A stretch of DNA of 20,541 nt. Origin: Bacteroidales bacterium UBA1725. GTDB lineage: Bacteria > Bacteroidota > Bacteroidia > Bacteroidales > UBA932. The position numbers and the translations under genes are program-made. Position 1 is the stretch's first letter. Every line of letters starts with the position of its first letter. Positions 1 through 7,044 of the stretch are shown one piece after another. Location: the NCBI GenBank assembly GCA_002315815.1, contig DCIN01000018.1, positions 1 to 20,541 of the forward strand. The letters run 5' to 3'. The notes under the pieces were generated by a model. It was given only the letters and a program-made list of their open reading frames with translations. It was not told the origin of the DNA and did no database searches.

Positions 1-142
1 AGCTGAACAGAGGACGCGACTCGTCTATGCCCAACGGTGTGGGCATAGACTCCGTTCGCAGGTTCACAACCGATGTGGTCGCGGCTGCACTTGTAAAAGA
101 CAGCAATATCGCGGTTTGTACCGCTATCAATAATTTCGACAT
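1..142 (-). CDS. GH78-like alpha-L-rhamnosidase, N-terminal fragment (runs off the window)
   Basis: The minus strand from the ATG at 142 is open to the window edge (47 codons, no stop). The first ~22 residues form a signal peptide (MSKLLIAVQTAILLSFTSAA). They are followed by VVNLRTESMPTPLGIDESRP and then LFS, which matches the conserved start of many GH78 alpha-L-rhamnosidases (a leucine-rich strand, then P-x-G-I-D-x-x-x-P-x-x-S-W). The next codon begins with T, as expected for the conserved tryptophan. The mature enzyme would cleave terminal alpha-L-rhamnose in the periplasm or at the surface. It lies downstream of susD behind a terminator hairpin, so it may be the next PUL gene, fed by read-through or by its own promoter. 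The catalytic domain is outside the window, so activity cannot be judged. The family call rests on about 20 residues; another beta-sandwich glycosidase with a similar start is possible. Confidence 0.7.
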   Translation of the reverse strand, partial: MSKLLIAVQTAILLSFTSAAATTSVVNLRTESMPTPLGIDESRPLFS

Positions 143-185
143 TTTCTATATCCTGATGATTACTGTTTTTGTGAAACTATCGCGG

Positions 186-204
186 ATTGTCTGAAAAAGA
201 CAAT
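186..204. other. Small inverted repeat upstream of the partial rhamnosidase gene
   Basis: ATTGTCT and AGACAAT form perfect 7-bp arms (186-192 and 198-204) around a 5-base loop. The element sits 44 bases upstream of the start codon at 142 and downstream of the susD terminator hairpin. It could be an operator, a leader hairpin or a second termination stem. No clear TAnnTTTG box is visible beside it, so its role is unknown. Confidence 0.3.
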
Positions 205-227
205 AATAGGCGAAGCAAAAATGCATA

Positions 228-255
228 GGAGCCTGCGGGTTTACTCGCAGGCTCC
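228..255 (-). terminator. Terminator hairpin after susD
   Basis: A perfect 10-bp inverted repeat (GGAGCCTGCG at 228-237, CGCAGGCTCC at 246-255) has an 8-base loop. It lies 28 bases past the susD stop codon. On the minus strand the stem is followed by TATGCATTTTTGC, a short delayed U-run. This fits an intrinsic terminator, possibly leaky, closing the susCD transcript. Confidence 0.75.
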
Positions 256-283
256 CTTGAAAAGTCATAAAAGCACGGAACTG

Positions 284-1807
284 TTAATATCCGGGGTTCT
301 GGGTGAGTTTGTCGGGGTTGAGCACATTCTGGGCGTAAGGTATAGGATAGATGAGTTCGTGAGCATCTATCGCAGTATTATCGCCGTATTCGTACTGAAG
401 AATTGTCTTGTGAATGGCAGGAGCATTCGCTCTGCTGTAGAATGTGGTCATCACGTCAAGGGCTTTTCCTGTGCGGACAAGATCGTACCAGCGGTGTCCT
501 TCCATACAGAGTTCGAGCCGTCTTTCCAATGCAATGGCCTCGGCCACAGCTGCCTTGTCCACTGCAACATTGGTTGCGACTCCGGCTCTGTCACGTACTT
601 TCTTGAGTTCGGCGATCGCATCGGCGGGGTTGGTCTCATTCAGGCACTCAGCGTATTTGAGAAGGATGTCGGAATAACGGCTGATGATGGTATGACAACC
701 GCAGTCGGGGTTGTTTCCAGAATTGCCGTCAAGCACGTTCTGATAATCAAAATACTTGAGTGTCATAGGAATGGTACAACCATAGTCGGGAGATACACAG
801 TCCAGATAGATTACTGATCGTCTCTTGTCGTTACTTTCGAATTTAGACTCAAGCTCGTGGGTCATCATAAGGACATTGACTCCGAAAATCTGGCTTCCCT
901 GCTTCTTGGGATCGATGGGAATACCCTGAATATTGCCCAGAGACGCTCTTCCGAGATAGTTGGCCAAAGAAGGTGTCTGATTGTGTGCGTACTGAATAGA
1001 GAAGATTATTTCCTTGTTGTTGGCGTTGTTGGAATCGAAGATGGACTCATAATCGGAGAGAAGTCCGAGTTCGGAACCTTCTTTTTTAATCACCTTCTCG
1101 AAGTATGTCTTGGCATTGGAATAATCGGCTCTGGTGAGATATACGTCTCCAAGTATGGCCTGTGCCGCAGTCGAGGTGGCCTTGCCCTTGTTGGCAGCGG
1201 TTTGGAATGCGGGAAGCATAGTCTCAGCATCCTTGAGGTCGAGCACTATCTGCTCGTAAACCTTATCCTTGGCAGTACGGCCATAATTGAACACGGCCAT
1301 ATAGTCCTTGATGTCCTCGAGCACAAGGGGAACGTCTCCCCATACACGTACCATCACATAATACACATATCCGCGCAGGAACTTGGCCTGTCCGACAAGA
1401 CTGTTGTATTCTTCTTGTGTTGCATTCATCTTGTCCATCGCCTCTATTACAAGGTTGCAGCGGTTGACAATCTGATAGCAGGCATACCAGAGACCGCTGA
1501 TGACGGTATTCTGGGCATCTACCGTAGATTCGTGAAGAGAAATATGAGCGGAGGAGTTGTTGAGTTTGTAGTCGTAGGCATTGTCTGTCGGAAGTTCACC
1601 GATATACACAATGCCGTTGGCGAAGTCACCTCTCATTCCGCCGTAAGCGGCATAGAGGACAGTCTCGACCTCGCTGACAGTATTCATATAGTTCTCCGCA
1701 GTCATACTGTCCGTAGGATACAGATTGAAAGATGACTCTTTGCAAGATGACAGTACAAACAATACGGCAGTCAAAGTGAAGAATATCTTTTTCATTGCTT
1801 TGTTCAT
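284..1807 (-). CDS. SusD-family outer-membrane glycan-binding lipoprotein
   Basis: 507 residues, within the usual SusD-like size range. The N terminus is a lipoprotein signal ending in LSSC. It is followed by the SusD-type start FNLYPTDSMTAENYMNT and helical segments such as VLYAAYGGM and the LRGYVYYVMVRVWGDVPLV segment typical of the TPR-like scaffold. The C-terminal part has the usual ERRLELCMEGHRWYDLVRTG motif and ends YPIPYAQNVLNPDKLTQNPGY, a classic SusD ending. It should sit on the cell surface as the lid of the SusC transporter. The gene starts 12 bases after susC and is surely co-transcribed. The ATG at 1807 is used; an internal ATG at 1795 (MKKIFF) would also give a good signal peptide. 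The ligand cannot be read from the sequence; the GH78 neighbours suggest a rhamnose-containing oligosaccharide. Confidence 0.96.
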   Translation of the reverse strand: MNKAMKKIFFTLTAVLFVLSSCKESSFNLYPTDSMTAENYMNTVSEVETVLYAAYGGMRGDFANGIVYIGELPTDNAYDYKLNNSSAHISLHESTVDAQNTVISGLWYACYQIVNRCNLVIEAMDKMNATQEEYNSLVGQAKFLRGYVYYVMVRVWGDVPLVLEDIKDYMAVFNYGRTAKDKVYEQIVLDLKDAETMLPAFQTAANKGKATSTAAQAILGDVYLTRADYSNAKTYFEKVIKKEGSELGLLSDYESIFDSNNANNKEIIFSIQYAHNQTPSLANYLGRASLGNIQGIPIDPKKQGSQIFGVNVLMMTHELESKFESNDKRRSVIYLDCVSPDYGCTIPMTLKYFDYQNVLDGNSGNNPDCGCHTIISRYSDILLKYAECLNETNPADAIAELKKVRDRAGVATNVAVDKAAVAEAIALERRLELCMEGHRWYDLVRTGKALDVMTTFYSRANAPAIHKTILQYEYGDNTAIDAHELIYPIPYAQNVLNPDKLTQNPGY

Positions 1808-1819
1808 TTTAGGATTGGA

Positions 1820-4800
1820 CTAGAATTCCACATTTACGCCGAAAGTGAATGTGCGAACTGCAGGGTAGTTACCACCATCGGATCCGCCTGTTGCACCACC
1901 CATTCCGCCTGCCTCGACAGAATATCCGGGATATTCGTCGATGGAAAAGAGATTCTGGGCATTGGCGCTGAGTCTGAGACCCTGCATACCGATTTTTTTG
2001 CAGACGCTCTTGGGTATGTTGTAACCTATCGCAAGGTTGCGCAGTTTGATATAATCGGATTTGAAGAGGTAACGCGTCTGGCTCATAAGAGCAAGCAGAA
2101 CGTTGGATGAACCGGCCTTCTGGGAGATTCCGTCGCCGGGATCGCTGGAACTGCGCCATCTGTTCCGGGCATATACCGAGAATGCGTTCTCCATATGTCT
2201 GTTGAGGCCGGAAGCGTAGCCGAATCCCCAGTAAATGAGACCACCGTACTGGAAATCAAACACGCAGGAAAGATCCCAGTTCCTCCAGGAAATCTGATTG
2301 GACCATCCGGCATTGAACTTGGGCATATTGTTGCCTGCATAGACCATATCATCCGTATTGATGACACCGTCATTGTTGGCATCCTTGAACTTGAGGTCAC
2401 CCGCTTTGCCCATTCCATAAAGTTTGGGAGTTTTTGCGGCTTCTTCGTCAGTAACGAAAACTCCGTCATTGATGTAGCAGTAGATGTCACCCAGAGGTCT
2501 GCCTACATAGTTACGTACCATTCCGGTAGCAGAACCGTAGTAATCGTTTCCGGTGGCCAGAGACAGGAGCTTGTTCCTGTTGAATGAGATGTTGAACGTG
2601 GTCATCCACTTCACTTCCCTGTCAATGACAGGAGCACTGATTCCAATTTCAAGACCGCGGTTCTGAATCTGACCTGCGTTCATCGTCACGGTTCCACTTT
2701 TTCCGTTGAGGTTGGGGATGGAAGCGGAAAGGACGGCATCGCTGGTACGAGTGTACCAGTCAACATTCAGGGACAGTTTGTTGAAGAAACCGAGGTCAAC
2801 ACCGAGGTCAAACTGCTTGTTGGTCTCCCATCCGAGATTCTGGTTGGAATAACCTGAAGGATAGTAACCTGTGACAGCTGCTATGCCGGTTCCCTGTCCG
2901 AAGGTGTAATTCGTGGTGGAAAGGGTTGATGTCCAGACATAGTTGCTGCCGATGTTGTCGTTTCCGGTAACACCATAACTTGCCCTGATTTTGGCTACGT
3001 TAAGCCAGTCGATACCCTTCATAAAACTCTCTTCAGCAATATTCCAGGCACCGGATACGGACCAGAAAATACCGGCTCTGTTGCCGGGACCGAATTTGGA
3101 TGAGCGATCCCTTCTGACAGAAGCGGATGCCACATACTTGTTCATATAGCTGTAGTTCACACGTCCGAACAGGGCGTCGAACTTATACTCGGTATTGCTG
3201 GAAGAACCGTTCCAGATATACGCACCGTTCACATTGGTGATATTGGTGTTGCCGTATGCTACGGGATAGTCGGAACTTGTGCGGTCGTCCTGACGCACTC
3301 CGAACCCGTTGTAGTATGCATAGTCATAACCGAGCATAGCCACGAGATTGTGGTTGCCGAAATCCTTGGTATATGTTGCAGTGGAGGACCAGTAGATATT
3401 GTAGTTGAAAGTAGTGGCCCTGTATGCATCTATTGCGGCAAGATTGGGATTGGATTTGTTTCCCTGCCTGGAAGAACCGGGGCTGTATGCGGAACGATAG
3501 TACTCGTTCTTGACATTGGTTGTGGTAGCGTTGATATCCGAGTTGATTACAAGTCCCTTGACCGGAGTAATCTTGAGGAATCCTTTGACAAGAGCCGTCA
3601 TAGTGTTGTAATCATCATTGATTTCCAACAGTTTGCTCAAAGGGTTGCAGAGCTCGGAGTTAAAGTCTGTCCCGGTAGTATGCTGCTGAATCTGGAAATA
3701 GTCACCATTGTCGGTATAGGGGCCGTAAATGGGAGGATATGCGACAGCCTCTGCGATGGTTCCGGCAGTTACAGTGGTGTTGCCTCCCGAAGTGGTCTGC
3801 CTGCGCTGCTTCTGATATGTGGGAGCTATGCTCAATCCGGCAGAGAGCCACTTGGTCACGTCAACCTCGACATCAGCCTTCACTCCAATCTTCTTGTTGA
3901 AGGAGTTCTGCACTATACCGGTCTGATCCTGGAACTGGGCGGAAATAGAGTAACGTACCTTTTCTCCGGATCCACGGACGGCAATGTTGTAACGCTGGAA
4001 GGGAGAAGTCCTGAAATAGACATCCTTCTGCCAATTGGTGATGTGCCATTGACTGGGATCGTCAAGTATTGCAAGGGCTGCCATACCGTTGGCGGCACGG
4101 GCTTCCTTGATCATATCGGCGAACTCATAGGCATCAAGTACGTCAATGTATCTTTGAGGCTGCGATACACCGGCCTGTGCGCTGAAAGTGATTCTGGGTT
4201 CTCCCTTCTGACTTCTCTTGGTTGTGACCATAATGACACCGTTTCCGGCGCGTGAACCGTAGATTGCAGCCGAAGCGGCATCCTTGAGAACAGTGATGGT
4301 CTCTATGTCTTCAGCACTGATGCTGGAGAAGAAACTGGCATCGTTGGTCGGGTATCCGTCAATCACATACAGAGGATTGCTGGAAGCTGTGAGGGAACCG
4401 GTACCACGGATACGCATCGACACTTCCGAACCGGGCTGACCATCGTTCTGAACGATATACAGACCGGGCAGCTGGCCGTAGAGGGATTCTCCGAGAGTTC
4501 CGACCGGCATCTTTTCGAGTTTGTCAGCCTTGACAGAAGAAACCGCCGTAGTCACAGAACGTTTGGGTAAATTACCATAGCCGACAACCACTGCCTCGTC
4601 AAGTGCGAGCGTGTCATCCTTGAGAGTAATGAGGAGTTCTCCGCCATCCCACTCAATTTCCTGATTTTCGTATCCGATACAACTCACTTCGAGAGTGACA
4701 CCCTTGGGCATTTGCTCAAGCGAGAAATTGCCGTCAAGGTCGGAAACCACTCCCTGTTTTGTCCCTTTCACCATCACGGCTGCGCCTATCACGGCTTCTC

Positions 4801-5152
4801 CCTTGGAGTCGATGACCTTTCCGAGTGCAGCCTGTGCCTGAGCTTTGACTCCGGACTTCACAATCTTGCTGACAATGACATTCTTGCCTTGAATCTCATA
4901 AGAAAGACTCTGTCCGGCGAGAATCTGATCTACGGCCTGCTTGAGGTCGGTGGCATTCACACTCACTTTCTTCTGAGTGTCAATATCTCCTGCCGCATAG
5001 ACAAAAGAATAGCCGGTGCTCGATTTCATACCATCGATAGCCTCCTTGACAGTCACATTGTCTGCCTTGTAGGAGATGGTCTGGGACCAAGCACTGAAAC
5101 TGATGAGAAACAAACACGCGGTCAACAATAAAACCGCCTTTTTTCTAAACAT
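1820..5152 (-). CDS. SusC-family TonB-dependent transporter with STN signalling domain
   Basis: 1110 residues. Domain order: signal peptide 1-24 (ends AWSQ); STN (secretin/TonB short N-terminal) domain about 25-95; carboxypeptidase-regulatory-like beta domain about 110-178; TonB-box-like DEAVVVGYG near 185-193; plug from about 195 (including LYGQLPGLYIVQNDGQPGSE and PLYVIDGYP); then a 22-strand barrel ending in phenylalanine. Proteins of this type import oligosaccharides across the outer membrane using TonB energy, with SusD as partner. The STN domain marks the subset that also signals to a FecR anti-sigma factor, and a fecR/sigma pair lies immediately upstream on the same strand. The ATG at 5152 is preceded by a 135-base leader holding a -7-like box and a nested hairpin. 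No truncation or frameshift is visible. Confidence 0.97.
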   Translation of the reverse strand: MFRKKAVLLLTACLFLISFSAWSQTISYKADNVTVKEAIDGMKSSTGYSFVYAAGDIDTQKKVSVNATDLKQAVDQILAGQSLSYEIQGKNVIVSKIVKSGVKAQAQAALGKVIDSKGEAVIGAAVMVKGTKQGVVSDLDGNFSLEQMPKGVTLEVSCIGYENQEIEWDGGELLITLKDDTLALDEAVVVGYGNLPKRSVTTAVSSVKADKLEKMPVGTLGESLYGQLPGLYIVQNDGQPGSEVSMRIRGTGSLTASSNPLYVIDGYPTNDASFFSSISAEDIETITVLKDAASAAIYGSRAGNGVIMVTTKRSQKGEPRITFSAQAGVSQPQRYIDVLDAYEFADMIKEARAANGMAALAILDDPSQWHITNWQKDVYFRTSPFQRYNIAVRGSGEKVRYSISAQFQDQTGIVQNSFNKKIGVKADVEVDVTKWLSAGLSIAPTYQKQRRQTTSGGNTTVTAGTIAEAVAYPPIYGPYTDNGDYFQIQQHTTGTDFNSELCNPLSKLLEINDDYNTMTALVKGFLKITPVKGLVINSDINATTTNVKNEYYRSAYSPGSSRQGNKSNPNLAAIDAYRATTFNYNIYWSSTATYTKDFGNHNLVAMLGYDYAYYNGFGVRQDDRTSSDYPVAYGNTNITNVNGAYIWNGSSSNTEYKFDALFGRVNYSYMNKYVASASVRRDRSSKFGPGNRAGIFWSVSGAWNIAEESFMKGIDWLNVAKIRASYGVTGNDNIGSNYVWTSTLSTTNYTFGQGTGIAAVTGYYPSGYSNQNLGWETNKQFDLGVDLGFFNKLSLNVDWYTRTSDAVLSASIPNLNGKSGTVTMNAGQIQNRGLEIGISAPVIDREVKWMTTFNISFNRNKLLSLATGNDYYGSATGMVRNYVGRPLGDIYCYINDGVFVTDEEAAKTPKLYGMGKAGDLKFKDANNDGVINTDDMVYAGNNMPKFNAGWSNQISWRNWDLSCVFDFQYGGLIYWGFGYASGLNRHMENAFSVYARNRWRSSSDPGDGISQKAGSSNVLLALMSQTRYLFKSDYIKLRNLAIGYNIPKSVCKKIGMQGLRLSANAQNLFSIDEYPGYSVEAGGMGGATGGSDGGNYPAVRTFTFGVNVEF

Positions 5153-5200
5153 AAGAATAGTGTTAAAAAATTAATGAGTTAGAATTTGATTGTTTGGTAC

Positions 5201-5245
5201 AGACACAGACATAAACACTACTGCGGCAGTGTTACGCCTGTGTCT
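5201..5245 (-). promoter_or_regulatory. Nested stem-loop in the susC leader
   Basis: Outer arms AGACACAG (5201-5208) and CTGTGTCT (5238-5245) are perfect over 8 bp. They enclose inner arms AACACT (5214-5219) and AGTGTT (5228-5233). If transcription starts just past the TAnnTTTG-like box at 5249-5256, this structure forms the extreme 5' end of the susCD mRNA. No U-run follows on the minus strand, so it does not look like a terminator. Possible roles are mRNA stabilisation or a target for an antisense RNA. Confidence 0.5.
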
Positions 5246-5248
5246 TTC

Positions 5249-5256
5249 CAAAACTA
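5249..5256 (-). promoter_or_regulatory. Candidate -7 element for susCD
   Basis: On the minus strand this reads TAGTTTTG, an exact match to the Bacteroidota TAnnTTTG box. The only nearby TTTG (complement of 5267-5270) is 10 bases away, too close for a normal -33 box. The promoter may therefore depend on the ECF sigma factor encoded upstream, or the match may be chance in an AT-rich leader. The identical octamer occurs before the GH78 gene at 9662-9669. Confidence 0.4.
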
Positions 5257-5287
5257 TTATATTAACCAAATCTGTCCGTCATAGTTT

Positions 5288-6355
5288 TCAGTATAAGGTT
5301 ATATTTCCATCATAATCCTTCTTGCTGTGAATTCTGCCGGTAGCACAGAAAGCATCGAGAACTTCATCAATGGTCAGACACTTGCGGGTGAAATCTCCGT
5401 AGAACCTGTATCCCTCAAGATATTCATTCTCTATCGTTATCTGCACATTGTAACTGCGCTCAAGTTCACGGGCAATGTCTGTCAGCAGCTCTTCGTCAAA
5501 AAACAACTGGCCTTCGACCCAGGAGGAGGATCGCTGCACCTTGGATTTATTGATTGTCAACTCCCCGCTGCACTTGTTCAGAACGCACTTCTGATTTGGT
5601 GCAAGATACGAATCGAAAGATTGTTTCAGCATATTTGTCAGTGCCACCTTTCCTTCCTCCAGTGAGACAGTAGCCTCCATATCACTATCGTAATTGCGGA
5701 AATTGAACTTGGTGCCGAGGACCTTGACAGAAAGTTCCGCCGTGTTCACCACAAATGGTTTGTCCGGGTTGGGGGTGACATCAAAATGACCTTCCCCAGA
5801 TAATCGCACAGTCCTGTCCTCCACGCCGAAGCCTTGAGAATAACAGATTCTGGAACCGGCATTCAGCCATACCTCCGTACTGTCAGGAAGCACCACTCTG
5901 GTACGCGAACCCAAAGGGGACTCTATCACCATATCGGCAAAGGAGTCCATAGTTTTCTCGCTTCCCATTCTGAAGGAAAAAAAGCACAGGACGAACGCTA
6001 TGGCAGCGAACGCAGAAACTGTCGCAATACTCTTTCCGAAACTGTGTGACGCCATACCGGAACGGAGACGGGAAGAACGGGAAGAACGGGAAGAATGGGA
6101 AGGATGGGAAGGATGGGAAAAATAAGAAGAATGGAGTGATTTGAATTTGCTGAACGCGGTCGAAGCGTCATATTTTCCAAAAGCTTCCCCAGCAGAAAGG
6201 GCTACAAACAATTCTCGACAGTCCCGGAAAAACTTGCGGTTTTCTGAAGACTCCTCGAGAACCATTCTGAGTTCATCCACTTCTTCCGCCGTAAGCCTGT
6301 CGTTGAAACAGGCCAGAGCGAGTTCATAAATACGTTGTTGCAGTTTGTCAGTCAT
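5288..6355 (-). CDS. FecR-family anti-sigma factor
   Basis: 355 residues from the ATG at 6355; an in-frame GTG at 6364 is less likely. Layout: cytoplasmic helical anti-sigma part about 1-75; a Ser/His/Pro/Arg linker about 76-98 encoded by a 9-bp repeat; one transmembrane helix near 109-128 (SIATVSAFAAIAFVLCFFSF); periplasmic FecR domain with the family hallmarks SPLGSRTRVVLPDSTEVWLN and LSGEGHFDV plus KPFVV; and a C-terminal DUF4974-like part with ELERSYNVQI and IDEVLDAFCATG. It should hold the sigma factor inactive and receive a signal from the SusC STN domain through the periplasm. It is separated from the sigma gene by 48 bases containing a strong hairpin, and lies directly before susC. 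Confidence 0.95.
   Translation of the reverse strand: MTDKLQQRIYELALACFNDRLTAEEVDELRMVLEESSENRKFFRDCRELFVALSAGEAFGKYDASTAFSKFKSLHSSYFSHPSHPSHSSRSSRSSRLRSGMASHSFGKSIATVSAFAAIAFVLCFFSFRMGSEKTMDSFADMVIESPLGSRTRVVLPDSTEVWLNAGSRICYSQGFGVEDRTVRLSGEGHFDVTPNPDKPFVVNTAELSVKVLGTKFNFRNYDSDMEATVSLEEGKVALTNMLKQSFDSYLAPNQKCVLNKCSGELTINKSKVQRSSSWVEGQLFFDEELLTDIARELERSYNVQITIENEYLEGYRFYGDFTRKCLTIDEVLDAFCATGRIHSKKDYDGNITLY
6067..6129. repeat. 9-bp tandem repeat inside fecR
   Basis: Seven consecutive 9-base units follow the pattern rAyGGGAAr: gacgggaag, aacgggaag twice, aatgggaag, gatgggaag, gatgggaaa, then the degenerate aataagaag. On the coding strand they encode Ser-Ser-Arg and Ser-His-Pro triplets in the cytoplasmic linker just before the membrane helix. 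The unit is three codons, so gain or loss changes linker length without shifting frame. Confidence 0.85.
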
Positions 6356-6376
6356 TACCCTCACATAATTAAGACA

Positions 6377-6401
6377 ACGCTACCCGGAGAAAGGGTAGCG
6401 T
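6377..6401 (-). promoter_or_regulatory. Hairpin between the sigma and fecR genes
   Basis: A perfect 9-bp inverted repeat (ACGCTACCC at 6377-6385, GGGTAGCGT at 6393-6401) with a 7-base loop begins three bases after the sigma-factor stop codon. On the minus strand it is followed by TGTCTTAATTATG, which is not a convincing U-run. It could act as a partial terminator, a processing site or a 3' stabiliser, setting the ratio of sigma to anti-sigma. Confidence 0.5.
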
Positions 6402-6403
6402 GT

Positions 6404-6955
6404 TCATAGAAATAATATAATTGCAGGCAGATATAGGCGCATTGCCTCTCTGAAAACGGCAAGTGCCTTTTTTATATGATATTTCACGGTATTTTCGGAT
6501 ATTCCCATCTCACGGGCTATCTCCGCGTTACTCATACCTTCTTCCCTGCTTTTCAGAAAGACACTTTTTGTCTGCTGGGGAAGTGATTGAAGAATACTCT
6601 CAAGCTCTGTCTCAAGTTCCGACTCGAGCAGGTGTCCCAATGGAAACGAACCATCCAGAACTTCATCTTCAAGATAGCTCCCCGGCTGGATAAACTTTAC
6701 ATTTTTGACGTTAAAGGATTTGAGATGATTGAGACATCGGTTTCTGACAGCCTGGAAAAGATAACTTTTCAGAGACTGCTGTATGGAAAGCGTATCTTTC
6801 TTTTCCCACAGACCGGAGATGACATCCTGTACAATAGCTTCTGCACTGTCTTCATCCTTCAGATATTGGTACGCCAAATGGCACATAACAGGATAGAAAG
6901 TCTCGAAGAGGGACTTCCAAGCCTGTTCGTCGCCCCTGGCAAGTGCAGTCAGCAA
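6404..6955 (-). CDS. ECF RNA polymerase sigma factor (FecI type), unusual start codon
   Basis: 183 residues from a TTG at 6955. Region 2 spans about 16-80 (LFETFYPVMCHLAYQYLKDE, then AEAIVQDV, the -10-recognition segment). Region 4 spans about 115-172 with a helix-turn-helix (EEGMSNAEIAREMGISENTV). It should bind core polymerase and activate the adjacent susCD operon once released by FecR. No in-frame ATG exists upstream before the stop at 6988-6986. The upstream codons I-N-H-D-T-I still look like a natural ECF N terminus, with an ATC at 6973-6971 where an ATG would be expected. The start is therefore either TTG or a non-standard or mutated codon further up. It is separated from the upstream GH78 gene by 89 bases with no clear promoter. 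Confidence 0.92.
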   Translation of the reverse strand: MLTALARGDEQAWKSLFETFYPVMCHLAYQYLKDEDSAEAIVQDVISGLWEKKDTLSIQQSLKSYLFQAVRNRCLNHLKSFNVKNVKFIQPGSYLEDEVLDGSFPLGHLLESELETELESILQSLPQQTKSVFLKSREEGMSNAEIAREMGISENTVKYHIKKALAVFREAMRLYLPAIILFL

Positions 6956-7044
6956 TATAGTATCGTGGTTGATGTTACAAAAATGTTATTTATTGGAAAC
7001 AAAAATGTAATAACAGTGATTCAGGAAGGAAACCAATTTGTCAT

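Noticed and set aside
23..50. 11-bp perfect inverted repeat (GTCTATGCCCA / TGGGCATAGAC).
   Set aside because: It lies inside the coding sequence of the partial rhamnosidase, over the conserved P-L-G-I-D motif, so it is probably a by-product of codons rather than a terminator or operator.
3..194. Plus-strand open frame running in from the left edge (about 63 codons to TGA at 192-194).
   Set aside because: The opposite strand holds a signal peptide and a GH78-type N terminus over the same bases, which is far stronger evidence; the plus-strand peptide resembles no family I know.
857..1735. 292-codon plus-strand open frame opposite susD.
   Set aside because: Fully antisense to a clear SusD gene; no signal, domain or plausible start region.
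3350..4255. 301-codon plus-strand open frame opposite susC.
   Set aside because: Gly/Val/Ile-rich shadow translation of the SusC barrel on the other strand; no family features.
6976..7009. Two copies of CATTTTTG (minus strand) upstream of the sigma gene as -7 boxes.
   Set aside because: Each departs from TAnnTTTG at the first position and neither has a TTTG at suitable spacing.
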